A stretch of 64,000 nt of DNA from Andrena cerasifolii (GCF_050908995.1 NC_135129.1:3348001-3412000), one strand, 5' to 3'; positions 12,337 to 22,474 are shown, counted from the first letter of the stretch. Numbers and translations: made by a program. Notes: generated by a model not told the origin, from the letters alone.

Positions 12337-12756
12337 GTAGGGAGACCGGGGCTAAAAGTTCCGATTTCGATAAAACATAAAAAATGACTGGAAAATAATG
12401 TAGTTATTCTCTTCACTATTGACTAATTTCTGGTTAAATTTATTATATTTTTTAATTTTAAGCTTGTGTTTAATATATTGTAATAGGTTTCCCATAGAAA
12501 GTAATTTATTTGTGGCTAATTGAAGCGGAACTTCTTACCCCTGTATGGGGCAAGTTGTTGTCGCATTGGGGTAAGTTGTTACTATGATATAAGAGTTGCC
12601 TTTTAATGAAATATTTCATTTTCTAATGAAGTAAAGCAGAATTTTATTAATAATGATTATTTATGAAGGTTCGGACCAACAAATATGTATTATCTTTAAA
12701 AGAAAACCAAATATATAATAACCATAAACATTATCTTTGGTATAAAAAATATAATC
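12337..12756. mobile_element. GGAGACCGGGGC-end MITE, copy 1 (right end lost)
   Basis: The segment begins GTAGGGAGACCGGGGCTAAA and aligns collinearly with 52618-53020. Matching blocks include GTTCCGATTTCGAT, CTGGAAAATAATGTAGTTAT and ACCATAAACATTATCTTTGG. Similarity stops at about 12756, so the right third, with its terminal repeat, has been lost. The internal text GGGGCAAGTTGTTGTCGCAT and GGGGTAAGTTGTTAC is a short direct repeat present in both copies. There is no coding capacity; the superfamily is unknown. Confidence 0.75.
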
Positions 12757-13070
12757 TACTAATCAGTCTTACATTCAACTGTATTTAGGTACCTACTTAT
12801 TGAGATTTGTACTTGTAGCCCAATGTGGACTCTTGTCCACATCGTAGTATTTTAATAAATCTGGATAGAATCATGTGGCAAATATTGAATTCTCTACCGA
12901 CAGTTTTTATTTATCTTTACGCACAACTTCGATCGAAGTCGTGTCCCTTTCCGCCTTTCATTCATATGTTCGCATCTTAAAGCACAGCGGAAACAATTTA
13001 TACATTTGCGGCAGGTCTGTGAAGATAGCACCCCCAAATTCGAATTTTTGGAAAAACTCAACGGCATTCG

Positions 13071-13369
13071 TTTGTCCATCGTTTGCCCACGTTTGCCCAC
13101 AAAAAATTTCGTTTGCCCACCCTCCAGAATCGAATTAAAAAATAAAAACCTCGAAAAGAAGGGTACAGGTGAAGCGATCGCGTTAAAGTCCGATTTTTCT
13201 GGAAAATATTATCGAAATCGTTCTTTCAACGATGCAGTTCGTTAGTTTAGATGTAGAAGAGATTTGCCCATGCATTAATTTCGTATGTCCACCCTCCAGA
13301 ATCGAATTATTAATAAAGATAGCCAAGAACTGCGGTACCCGTTGAAGCGATCGCGTTAAAGTCCGATTT
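13071..13369. repeat. 173-bp tandem subrepeats beside the giant palindrome
   Basis: A 173-bp unit is repeated: the word GAAGCGATCGCGTTAAAGTC occurs at 13171 and again at 13344, and the following GTTGAAC at 13514 keeps the same spacing. Each unit contains GATTTTTCTGG, CAACGATGCAGTTCGTTAG and CACCCTCCAGAAT. Ahead of the first unit (13071-13118) the short word CGTTTGCCCAC is itself repeated. The third unit merges into the left arm of the palindrome that follows. Confidence 0.85.
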
Positions 13370-14757
13370 TTCTGGAAAATATTATCGAAATCGTTCTTTC
13401 AACGATGCAGTTCGTTAGTTTAGATATAAAAGAGATTTGTCCATGCATTAATTTCGTATGCCCACCCTCCAGAATTGAATTATTAATAAACATAGCAAAG
13501 AAGTGCGATCCCCGTTGAACCGAATACCTTTCTGTTCGTTTTTTTCCGAATGAATTATCAAAATCGATTGTTCTTACCGTAAAGGTTAAAGGTGTTTGGT
13601 GACACGTTATCCCAAAAATGTTGCACACACGTCTTTCTCACTTTACTCGAACGACACTTCAAAAATTATTCACAGAAAAAGATGTAACTTCACTTGTATA
13701 TATGGTATGAGGTACTATCCACCATTTTGAATTATCTTTTGCCCACAAGTGACGTCACGTTTGACCGTTATTTTTGCTTCACTATGACTCGTGGCTTCAT
13801 ATAGAGCAGGCCGTGTCTATATACCTATGTATATATGTCCTAAATGCAGAATAACACCAGAGTGGTTTTCTAGTCATTTTTCACTAATTACCGCAATGAT
13901 ATCGCACAACGGAAAATAATATAATCTCACAGTTACTTCACGAACCGTAAATGAATGCACGATCTTGCAAGAGTCGTGTCCGAACTCGTTAAATCGACTG
14001 ACTTTCGTGCGTCGTTGGAAAGAATCGAGAGTATCGCAGACCTCTGTTTACGTTTCGGCAGGTTCGATCACGACACGCAACGCCGAGTGCCACTGTCGAA
14101 ACGTAAACAGATATCTGCGATAGTCTCGAATGCCTTCCAACGACGCACGAAAGTCAGTCGGTCTACAGAGTTCGGACACAACTCTTGCAAAATCGTGCAT
14201 TCATTTACGGTTCGTGAAGTAACTGTGAGATTATATTATTTTCCGTTGTGCGATATCATTGCGGTAATTAGTGAAAAATAACTAGAAAACCACTGTGGTG
14301 TTATTCTGCACTTAGACCATATATAAGCCACGAGTCATAGTGAAGCAAAAATAACGGTCAAAAGTGACGTCACTTGTGGGCAAAAGATAATTCAAAATGG
14401 TGGATAGTACCTCATACCATATATACAAGTGAGATTATATCTTTTTCTGTGAATAATTTTTGAAGTGTCGTTCGAGTAAAGTGAGAAAGAAGTGTGTGCA
14501 ACATTTCTTGGATAACATGTCACCAAACACCTTTATCCTTTACGGTAAGAACAATCGATTTTTATAATTCATTCGGAAAAAAACGAACAGAATGGTATTC
14601 GGTTCAACGGGCACCGCACTTCTTGGCTATCTTTATTAATAATTCGATTCTGGAGGGTGGGCATACGAAATTAATGCATGGGCAAATCTCTTCTGCATCT
14701 AAACTAACGAACTGCATCGTTGAAAGAACGATTTCGATAATATTTTCCAGAAAAATC
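13370..14757. mobile_element. 1.39-kb palindromic fold-back element
   Basis: The left arm 13370-14062 is the reverse complement of 14093-14757 with moderate divergence and a loop of about 30 bp at 14063-14092. The innermost arm pair is CTGTTTACGTTTCGGCAG against CTGTCGAAACGTAAACAG. Both arms carry a palindromic TGACGTCA (13750-13757 and 14365-14372). The frames at 13356-13628 (minus) and 14494-14814 (plus) are arm copies of each other and are not genes. The right arm stops at GATTTTTCTGG, whereas the left side continues into 173-bp tandem units, so the structure is asymmetric. It resembles Foldback-type elements; no transposase is present. Confidence 0.85.
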
Positions 14758-14759
14758 TT

Positions 14760-15837
14760 TACTTTTCACTTTATCTGCCTTTCAGGAAATAGTATTTTTA
14801 TAACAAGGAATTGAGTGAAGAATTACAAAAGCAGACTAATAGTGTCTTAATATAGGATTATTAAAATTTTTTTAAAACAGAGACGGGCAATAATCTTATT
14901 TAAATAAAATCTCGAATAACGAATACAAGTTAAAAAATTATTCGCAAATGTGTCGAATAAAGTTAACCTGAGTTAATTCCGAAAATAAATGAGATTTATG
15001 ATAATTTTCGTAAACTTAAGTTTCTCGAGAAAAATAGTATTTCTTGAGAAATATGAAATAAGCATTTATAAAATTTCTCGAGAAAGAATTCTCGAGACGG
15101 AACACTAGTCACGTACGATATTCGAGAGAGATATTTTCTACATTAAATATATAATAATTTTGAATTCATAAACTCCGTCTGACTGTACTACATAATAAAT
15201 ATTTCAGCATTACATTTATTCAAACAATTAATTATGCTCGGTTACATTCAGATGCACTCGCCATAAAATACATCGAATATTGTCAAGGAACAATTAACCA
15301 TTAAAATATATACTGCGTCGTTTAATTACCTACAGAGACATGTCCATCAACGATCTGTTCGCGTAATTTGAAATTCCGGCTTCCGCGCTGCACGCGAAGA
15401 TAGAAGCGTGTAAAATAGTCTGTCGAGTAGAATGTGTAATCCGATACAAAATTGAGGTTTATCAGCTCGTGTATGCTAATTGCTGTTCAAAAATGGTCAA
15501 TTACATTCGCGGCACTTCAGGCGAGTAAATTAGCAAGACCACTAATTATGCACGAACCAGGGACGATACTCATAATATCCCGCTAGCTACTCGACAAGTT
15601 TGCACAAAATGTGAAAACATTAACGAGCAGCGCGACAGCCAGACGACAGTTCCGCATCTCTAACAGAAAACTGAATTTTCCAATTACAGTTAAACTGGTA
15701 ACCGGGTTACGCTACAAAAGGGGGAATTTCTAGTGTGCACCTATAAGAAGCTACAGAAAGGCGAAAACAATTATTTGATTTTTAACCACTATAATTCAAA
15801 CGCAATCTACAGGGTGTCCTGTTATTCGCTGGCCTCC
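14760..15837. other. Unassigned DNA; possible regulatory stretch at 15350-15650
   Basis: The first 500 bp are AT-rich and featureless. The part 15350-15650 is less AT-rich and contains several TAATTA/CTAATT-type words that homeodomain proteins can bind; I infer only a possibility of conserved regulatory DNA. At 15811, ACAGGGTGTCCTGTTATTCG is an end of the ACAGGGTGT type seen elsewhere in the window, and the next element is inserted just after it. Confidence 0.3.
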
Positions 15838-15841
15838 TTAA

Positions 15842-16561
15842 GGGGGTATACCCGTTCGAACCCTCGGAAAATGTATACATTTTGTGGATTTTTTTACAAG
15901 TCAACGGTTTGATGCAGATTTCCCGTTTTTTAACTATGTTTACATAGTATTATGAACTACTTATAAAAAAAGTTTCAGTTAAAAAACTATTGTTTTTCGG
16001 AAGTTACGGATACATGTCCGAAAGTCTCTCGATTTTAGACGGCTAAACGGTGGCCCTAAAAACTCGCGCTACGTTCAACCAATTTACTTCAAATTTTGCA
16101 TGCAGAATCATAATAAGATTCCGCATCGTCCAACGAGGGCGATTTTGAAAATTTTGAAAAATAAAGAAATGGTGAGAGGTCAAAGGTAAAGTTAAATTTT
16201 TCTAAGAGAAAAATCCACCTTTTTCCTTTATAAATAATAAACGGGGAATCGAAATAAAAAAAGCCTTCGTTGGACGATGCGGAATCTTATTATGATTCTG
16301 CATGCAAAATTGGAAGTGAATTGGTTGAACGTAGCGCGAGTTTTTAGGGCCACCGTTTAGCCGTCTAAAATCGAGAGACTTTCGGACATGTATCCGTAAC
16401 TTCCGAAAAACAATAGTTTTTTAACTGAAACTTTTTTTATAAGTAGTTCATAATACTATGTAAACATAGTTAAAAAACGGGAAATCTGCATCAAACCGTT
16501 GACTTGTAAAAAAATCCACAAAATGTATACATTTTCCGAGGGTTCAAACGGGTATACCCCC
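15842..16561. mobile_element. 720-bp TTAA-flanked fold-back element, copy 1
   Basis: TTAA at 15838-15841 and 16562-16565 flank termini GGGGGTATACCCGTT and its inverted partner AACGGGTATACCCCC. The arms are several hundred bp long: the left-arm words CTCTCGATTTTAGACGGCT and ATTCCGCATCGTCC reappear complemented in the right arm. The centre (about 16150-16250) is single-copy. Exactly the same length (720 bp) and the same ends are found at 26497-27216. There is no meaningful coding frame. It must be mobilised in trans, if at all. Confidence 0.9.
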
Positions 16562-16690
16562 TTAAAGGAGATGACTACTTCGGAAGGTAAAATCAGGGGG
16601 AAAGTACTGTACAAACAGGGTGTAAAAAAATGAAAACTTAATGAGATATACGTTTTCAAAGATCAGCGCTACTTACGTCGTTATATTATG

Positions 16691-16922
16691 CTTTATACTT
16701 GTTATATGAGCAGGAATAAATGAAGCATCATTAATATTTATTATCCGGATAGAATTAAGAAGCCCAGAAGCATGAATTAATAATAATCAAATTTATAATA
16801 CTATTATTACTCCCCACGTTATTATTATAATTTTTTTATAGTTATACCATTTATTATTGGAGACTGACTTACTCCTATAACTTAATATAGCTTTCCCACG
16901 AATAAATAATATAAGATTTTTA
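16691..16922 (+). pseudogene. COX1: Nuclear mitochondrial insertion (numt) of COX1 5' part
   Basis: Read with the invertebrate mitochondrial code, the plus strand gives MWAGMNEASLMFIIRMELSS, then WINNNQIYNTIIT, IIMIFFMVMPFIIG, DWLTPM and NMAFPRMNNMSF, in the order found in the N-terminal quarter of cytochrome c oxidase subunit I. Four or so short deletions interrupt it: before MWAG, in the GGFGNW segment, in the LMLGAPD segment, and at the ends. TGA (Trp) and ATA (Met) codons are used throughout, so it cannot be a nuclear coding exon. The WINN segment before QIYNT is of a type I associate with Hymenoptera. It sits directly against the 3' side of the transposase remnant on the other strand. 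Confidence 0.93.
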
Positions 16923-16929
16923 TAATTCA

Positions 16930-17239
16930 TATAATGTTCAAAAAGACCAACGTTTTCTTCTATGCAAAGATTAATGGGGCGTGATAGTGATTGGCGAATT
17001 TTTAGGAATGTATTTATCGAGATATTTCCACTTGCAGCTAATATTGCATTGCACAGTTTGTCGCGATTTTCAAACTCACGGGTGTAAACTATTCGCTTTA
17101 TTGCTTCCCAAAAATAGAAATGAAATTCAGAATCACTATTTGACTTAAAGGTATCACGAACTTCCTCGTCGCATAAACGAATCGAAGCAATTTTTGCGTG
17201 ATAAGGTGTTACAGATTTTTGGAACGAGAAACGTTGCAA
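16930..17239 (-). pseudogene. Mariner/Tc-type DDE transposase, C-terminal remnant
   Basis: The minus-strand translation shows QKSVTPYHAKI near its start, SDSEFHFYFWEAIKRIVY in the middle, and then LRQ/IRQSLSRPINLCIEENVGLFEHY near the end. These align, from family knowledge, with 'QQDGAPPHYA', 'SPDLTPLDFFLWGYLKSLVY' and 'RVRQ...R...CIE..GGHFEHL' of insect mariner-type transposases. The catalytic Asp expected in the QQDGAPPH motif is replaced (QKSVTP), and the PDL-TPLDF acidic positions are changed, so it is inactive. The N-terminal helix-turn-helix part is absent. Residues translated beyond FEHYMN come from the adjoining COX1 insertion and are not part of this protein. Confidence 0.8.
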
Positions 17240-18340
17240 TTGTCACTGAAAGTGTTTAACTTCGAATTAGGAGAATATTAGTTATCATATGGTGCGATTT
17301 TAATGAGAATCTACTGTTTAGTGATTCCAAACTCTTGGTGGGTAATATACAGTGTTATCTTAAGAGTCTAGAGTGTGAATATTACAGGAGATCAAGCAAA
17401 ACTGTTATCTGGCTCCACAAATCCTATAACTATAAAATAAACTAGAAATTCGACCCAGGCTAAGAACAAATTAAGGGCGCCTGTACGTGAGCGCATTCAG
17501 AAGTACAGCGAACTTTGCGTGTTTTACCTTTATAGTTGTACCAAAAGCTACAGTGACAGAGAGACGAGACTTTTAGGGCTCGTGTAAATGGGTGCTCTCG
17601 GAACATTTCCAGATTTGAAATTACATTCATTGTGTAACAAAATGTATTATTCAATATTCAGAATACGTGAAATAATAAATAATTTTTAATTGCGCAAAGA
17701 AACAAAGATGAAGACGCCAACGACCCTGAGATTGATCGTTGAGGAAGTGGAAAACGTATTATTTTTATTAAAATAATACGTTTTCCACTTATTAGTTACT
17801 TGAAAAAGTTAACACTATCTTCTCGTTTGTCTTAAAATAAATCATTCTATTTCGCAATAATTAAACTAAAAAAGCAACAGCCAAATTTGGCAGTGCTCTA
17901 AATGTGTATTAGTGAAAGCACTAATACAATTTATTTACCAATAAAATACTTTGTTTATGACTGACAAAAACTCGCCTCCAAAGCATGGTTCCATTCGATC
18001 CGTCAGGAATCAAAGGGTGTGGAAAAATTGCAAGAGCAACTTGAGTACCTACTTGTAGAGGGATAACGATTGGGCGGAAGGACTGATAACGACAGGAATG
18101 TCGTATCCATTGTCAGGCAGCCGATTGATGCAGAACAAGCAATATAACGAGTCGAGTCTTATTGCGAGTAGAAACACCTGAATTTGTTTATTCTCCTTCA
18201 TGAGAAGTTTTTGAAGCAATATTAACTAAAATTATATTATTCCCAATACGAGTTCATGCAAAATATTTTCATCGAAACTGGGTAATCCGAAGGTGGATTA
18301 ACACGTTCCCAATTATGTGGGCTACCGGTGGCTCACGATA
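17240..18340. other. Unassigned non-coding DNA
   Basis: Nothing is recognisable apart from the hairpin listed separately at 17745-17790. A 64-codon frame on the minus strand at 17460-17654 has no domain. Confidence 0.45.
17745..17790. repeat. Perfect 21-bp inverted repeat with 4-base loop
   Basis: AAGTGGAAAACGTATTATTT (plus one T) is followed after four bases by its exact reverse complement. The stem is perfect, which is unusual in otherwise decayed DNA. It has no miRNA-like mismatches and is short, so a recently formed hairpin or the core of a tiny palindromic element is likelier than an RNA gene. Confidence 0.85.
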
Positions 18341-18342
18341 TT

Positions 18343-18568
18343 CAGTGGCGCACCCAGAGGAGGGGGTGGCACCCCTAAATAAAAAGTCACAAGGAGATTA
18401 ATGTAACAACGACTGAAGGAATTCAAGAGCTTTGAAAAAGAAAACAAATGGATTTTATTCTTTAAATAAAATTAAAAATCGTCGGATGAATTTTATTGAA
18501 TTTTCATTAAAAACAGTTTTATTCGTTCGGCTCGGCTCCCCCAAGATTAAATCCCGAGTGCGCTACTG
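18343..18568. mobile_element. 226-bp hAT MITE with near-perfect 8-bp TSD
   Basis: The element starts CAGTGGCGCACCCAGAGGAG and ends ATCCCGAGTGCGCTACTG, giving a terminal inverted repeat CAGTRGCGCAC. The flanks are ACGATATT on the left and GCGATATT on the right, an 8-bp target duplication with one mismatch. CAG ends and 8-bp duplications are the established signature of hAT transposons. The inside contains GGGGTGGCACCCC and no transposase; a frame running out of it (18432-18686) is spurious. Confidence 0.85.
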
Positions 18569-19042
18569 GCGATATTTATGGGGATCAAACTTTCATTCAA
18601 AGGAAAAAGGTGTTTCTCAATCCAGTTTCGAAATCAAAGTAGAATATAAAAGAGTTAAAATTATGAAAATATTACACAAATGCTAGTTTTCTATAATCTA
18701 TAATTTTTCGAAAGTCTGAATTACCATCGTAACGCGGAATGTGTTCAATATAATGCTGTGTGATAAATAGTGGAGTAAAGATAACTTTGTTACCATTAAG
18801 AAAAAGTATTTAAAACATTTCGTCTGAAATTTCGATTCCCTAGAAAAGTTTCAATTAATTATGTTGTAATATATAAAACAGTAAATTAGATATGTATCCT
18901 TCAGCTGAGATTAAAAGAGTCACTAATTGACGAGTGACTAACTGGACAATGTATTTTGGCCAGGTACTTAGTAATTGAATCTGATAAATACTTTCGCACG
19001 AATATCTTTTGTAAAATATTTTCAATTATTAAAATCACTACA
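18569..19042. other. AT-rich stretch, nothing recognised
   Basis: No gene, RNA or repeat boundary is visible in this AT-rich interval. Confidence 0.45.
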
Positions 19043-19044
19043 TA

Positions 19045-19905
19045 AGGCGAATGTCCCAATTTCTGCTAACGAACAATAAGAGGTTACTCGTCGGAAAGAA
19101 GGTGTAAAAAATTTGTGATCAAAATTTGCAGAGTAATTGATTAATTATTTAATAATAAATCAACCAGTCGAAAACTATTTAAGAAAGATATTTCAAGATG
19201 TTTAACTTCTAGTAATTTGTAATTAAATATAATGCTTTAAATGTCCTATTTTTCTGCTCACGAAAAATAGCGATGTACGTATTTCTACTCACCATTTGTA
19301 CCAATTTCTGCTCACATAATATGTTACCTTTTCAGGTTAAAATAAGTTTCATCTTTTATGGAGATGTTTTATAACACAACAGTAAAGCATAAAATACAGA
19401 TAAACAAAAAATAAAATGCCTTCGAGTAGAAATAGAGGTTGCAGCATATATTGAATTGTGAGCTTATGTTGCAAGAAATTTTGGTGAATAGAAATTCGTA
19501 CAAGACGGTGATTCACTTGACCCTAAGCCTAATCACCTGTTTTCTACTTTAAAATAATAAAAAATAGTACAAAATCTACATCCAGAGCACAATACGGTAT
19601 CTGTTTTTGTGAATAAATAAGAACTTCTACTGCAAAAACTATTTTCTGCCCAATTATCGAATACCAATAGTGACCCTGTTCCTTACCACGACCAGCTAAA
19701 ATACGGTCGAAAATTCATGTGTCTCTCATTTTAAAAGTTTTTCGTTGCTAATGCTGCACTTTGATTAGTGCAACACTCGCGTGAATGTTCAAATAATTTA
19801 GAATTATTTTGTTGTAACTACAGTAAAAACGCGACGCTTATAATAATAAGAGAAATACGAAACGAGCAGAAATGGGGACATGAGCAGAAATTGGGACACT
19901 CACCT
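19045..19905. mobile_element. 861-bp TA-flanked Tc1/mariner-like MITE
   Basis: TA dinucleotides at 19043-19044 and 19906-19907 flank the ends AGGCGAATGTCCCAATTTCT (left) and, complemented, AGGTGAGTGTCCCAATTTCT (right). The subterminal word CCCAATTTCTGCT recurs inside near 19295 (CAATTTCTGCTCA) and near 19870, so the terminal motif is repeated internally. A partial second copy lies at 48107-48312. There is no coding frame of note, so it is non-autonomous. TA target preference points to Tc1/mariner, as inference. Confidence 0.82.
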
Positions 19906-19907
19906 TA

Positions 19908-21090
19908 TATTACGTTTAAATTTTGTACGTCATTCGTTTAAGTTCACAAGCCATACGATACCGGCATCACGGAAATGACAAATGATGCTTCACGCCAGAA
20001 TTGAATGTTTGACGTAAAATCTATCCATGCGCGTATTACGTACAACTAAAATGATTGAAAAATTTAATGGCTTACCAACTAGACGTCGATCACCTACATA
20101 AATAAACGGCACAAACGCTACCACTCGTCACAAGCATGACACTTGAACTTTTAATGCCATCCGAACGCGTGAAACTAAACCTTCCATGCTTCACTCATGC
20201 GCAGCTGGTTTGTTGAGCCGTCGCTACTGCCCAGGTACACCTGGCCCCACTTGTTAGGACCTACATCTGAATATATAAAGTTCCTTTTAGTGGCAACATT
20301 CACATTAACTATACTTGAGGCTGCAAAAAAGAAAAGAGAAATTTCATTAAATAAATAAGAAAGTCAAAAATATTTCCTTCGAGAGATCCAGCAAACGACA
20401 TTGATTTATTAACTTTATTAATTAAATGTATTGCAAAGAAGTATAACCAGTTGTTCAATTCCATAAATAAAATAAATTGCTGTTAAATAATAAGGAGTTA
20501 TTAAATAAGAACCTTTTTTTCAATCGAGGCTAAACTCAGCAGTAAAAAAATCTGCAGAGGATCTTTGTGTTTAAAATAGTTAATAAAATTGTTCCTCTGA
20601 AAGTCATTTGGTTTGAAGGAGGACATTACGTGGATGCAAATATGGTAGATGGAGGTACAAAGGAAATTTCCACGTGAATTTAATTTTTTATTGAATTATT
20701 TGTTTTTAATTTTAAAATAGAATTCCATACTTTCTCGCTCGTAATATGACGAGGTTAAATTTGTGAATTAGTATGGCCCTGATCAGTTAAGTAGGTTAAC
20801 ATGAACTGCGGCTCTTCGGCTCGCTGAACCCTATTTGATCATGCCACAAGCATAAACCATTTCACTTGGTCTTGAAGTTTTAATTGCTCTTTAATATGTG
20901 CGGGAGAAAGTTTTAAACGATTGCAGCACGATTCCAGGTAAAATAAATGCGTGGTATTAAGACCTACACGTGTTAAGTATAATGCTGAGGCGAGAGTAAT
21001 TATACATAATTTGAAAGAAGGTAAAAACCGGCCCTTCTACTTAGATTTTTCGCCATTCCTCAATTTTGATGTATTAAGAAATGCCGGGAT
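19908..21090. other. Unassigned non-coding DNA
   Basis: No gene is visible. The part 20090-20280 is less AT-rich. The stretch 20765-20880 has a weak inverted pair (CCTGATCAGTT against TTTGATCATG) around CTGCGGCTCTTCGGCTCGCTG, without further support. Confidence 0.4.
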
Positions 21091-21197
21091 TTTCTACGAC
21101 TGTGGTAGCTAGAGAGAATTTGTAATCAGATTACTGTGACAAGTGCCACACGTCCCGCCAACAGGAGTTACATCGTCGAAGGGGTGATCAAGATTCT

Positions 21198-22348
21198 CAG
21201 TGGCGGATTTAATAGGGTGGCTGATGGGCAGTTGCCGCCTAGGCCCCTGCGCATAAGGCCCCCGCAGGTCCCCACCTCCAAAAAAATTATAATTTGGTAT
21301 TCTACCCTCCTTAGGTAAACTGTCCTATCTAGCATTTTTTCATTTTTTCAGATATGTTGACATTTTTCAAGATGCACACGTCTTTTACCTTTTAAGTGAA
21401 GTTAGAAAACTCTACGTGCTTCGTAAAGATTTATAAACAGTCCAATATATTTAACCTAACTTCTTTCCAAATGGTTTAATACCCTATCTAAAACAATTAA
21501 TTAATTGGTACGTTAATAATACATCACCTACCTATTGGTGCATCTATTGCAAAAAATTATATTAGGCTGTTATGAAATAATGACAACATGTTTTAATTTG
21601 AATGAGGGAAAATAGGGACGGTACAAAGTAAATAGTAAAACTTCAGTTTTCTCGGTTGTTTCAAAATGTTAGATAGGACATTTTAACTAAGGAGGGCAGT
21701 TAGGTATCCAAATACTACATTTTTTTGGACTACTACATTTGGCCCATGAAGTCCACTCTCTTTTTCACTCTCTGCATAAAATAATTGTTATTGATAAATT
21801 TATCAAACGTGCAGTGCTATTACGTTACCTGAGACAGTGCGTATGTTTATTTATAATAGTAATTCTAGACGAGTTGTAGGATAATGATTAGCGCCCGTTA
21901 CAATCTGTCTTAAAAAAAAACATGATTTTATCCAAGCACTATATTTTTTTCTATACTTTTCCGTATAGTTACCACCTTTTAGTAAATTACTGTTTTATTT
22001 TCCCTCAAAAATGGGCCCCTCGGAACGTTTGCCATCTGGGCCTTTTTTCTTAACCCTTAACTGGTATACTGTTTTTGGCAAACGTGGCTGGTATACTGGG
22101 GTCGTGGCAGACCCCAAATAAAAAAGGACACAGAAATTTGTAAAGTCGACACTAGATCATCCTCTATGAATATTTTGTTCTTAGGTAATGTAGAAAATAA
22201 TAGGAACGTAGAAAGTTAAACTATTAACTATAAAATTAATTAGAAATTCAGTTGACGAACTTAGACAACCAAAAATTTTGCAGGGAAGTTTGAGTGCTTG
22301 GGGTCATGTGCGACCCAGGATACCAGTTAAGGGTTAAATCCGCCACTG
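21198..22348. mobile_element. 1.15-kb non-autonomous hAT element
   Basis: The ends are CAGTGGCGGATTTAA on the left and its inverted partner TTAAATCCGCCACTG on the right. The flanking 8-mers AAGATTCT and AAGACTCC differ by two transitions and fit the hAT 8-bp duplication. The subterminal text GGGCAGTTGCCGCCTAGGCC is typical of hAT families. The related 36-kb locus shows the unoccupied site. Internal frames are short and have no hAT transposase or zinc-finger motif. A further MITE is inserted 15 bp from its right end. Confidence 0.88.
22054..22333. mobile_element. 280-bp piggyBac-type MITE nested in the hAT element
   Basis: TTAA at 22050-22053 and 22334-22337 flank CCCTTAACTGGTATACTG on the left and the inverted GGATACCAGTTAAGGG on the right. 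TTAA|CCC...GGG|TTAA is the established piggyBac signature. Removing the element together with one TTAA restores a clean hAT right end (CTTAAATCCGCCACTG). The inner text contains GGGGTCGTGGCAGACCCC and, on the other side, GGGGTCATGTGCGACCC, an inner imperfect inverted pair. There is no coding capacity. Confidence 0.88.
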
Positions 22349-22474
22349 AAGACTCCGCAATAATTAATATATAAGAAGAAGGACCAACATAAAAAAAAAT
22401 CCAAGTTTAAAGATATCTCCTTAAATCTCAAAAGAGTTTAATCTATTGGAAATGGGTTATGAAATAAACTGTAA

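Larger units (their letters stand above)
21100..22470. mobile_element. Interrupted copy of the 36-kb inverted-repeat family
   Basis: The two outer parts (about 21100-21197 and 22349-22470) together match, on the minus strand, the left arm of the element at 36069-36655. Shared words include AATTATTG, ATGTAACTCCTGTTRGCGGG, CAC(T/C)TRTCACAGT and ATTAAACTCTTTTGRGAT. A hAT element fills the gap, placed exactly where the 36-kb copy reads AGGATTCC without interruption. The element itself has no coding capacity. Confidence 0.75.

Noticed and set aside
13356..14814. Two similar proteins on opposite strands (90 and 106 codons)
   Set aside because: They are the two arms of the giant palindrome read outward, not paralogous genes.
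15850..15870. GTTCGAACC word resembling a tRNA B-box
   Set aside because: It is the conserved terminus of a TTAA fold-back element, with no A-box or cloverleaf.
16793..16929. C-terminal extension of the transposase frame
   Set aside because: This part is the COX1 numt read on the wrong strand.
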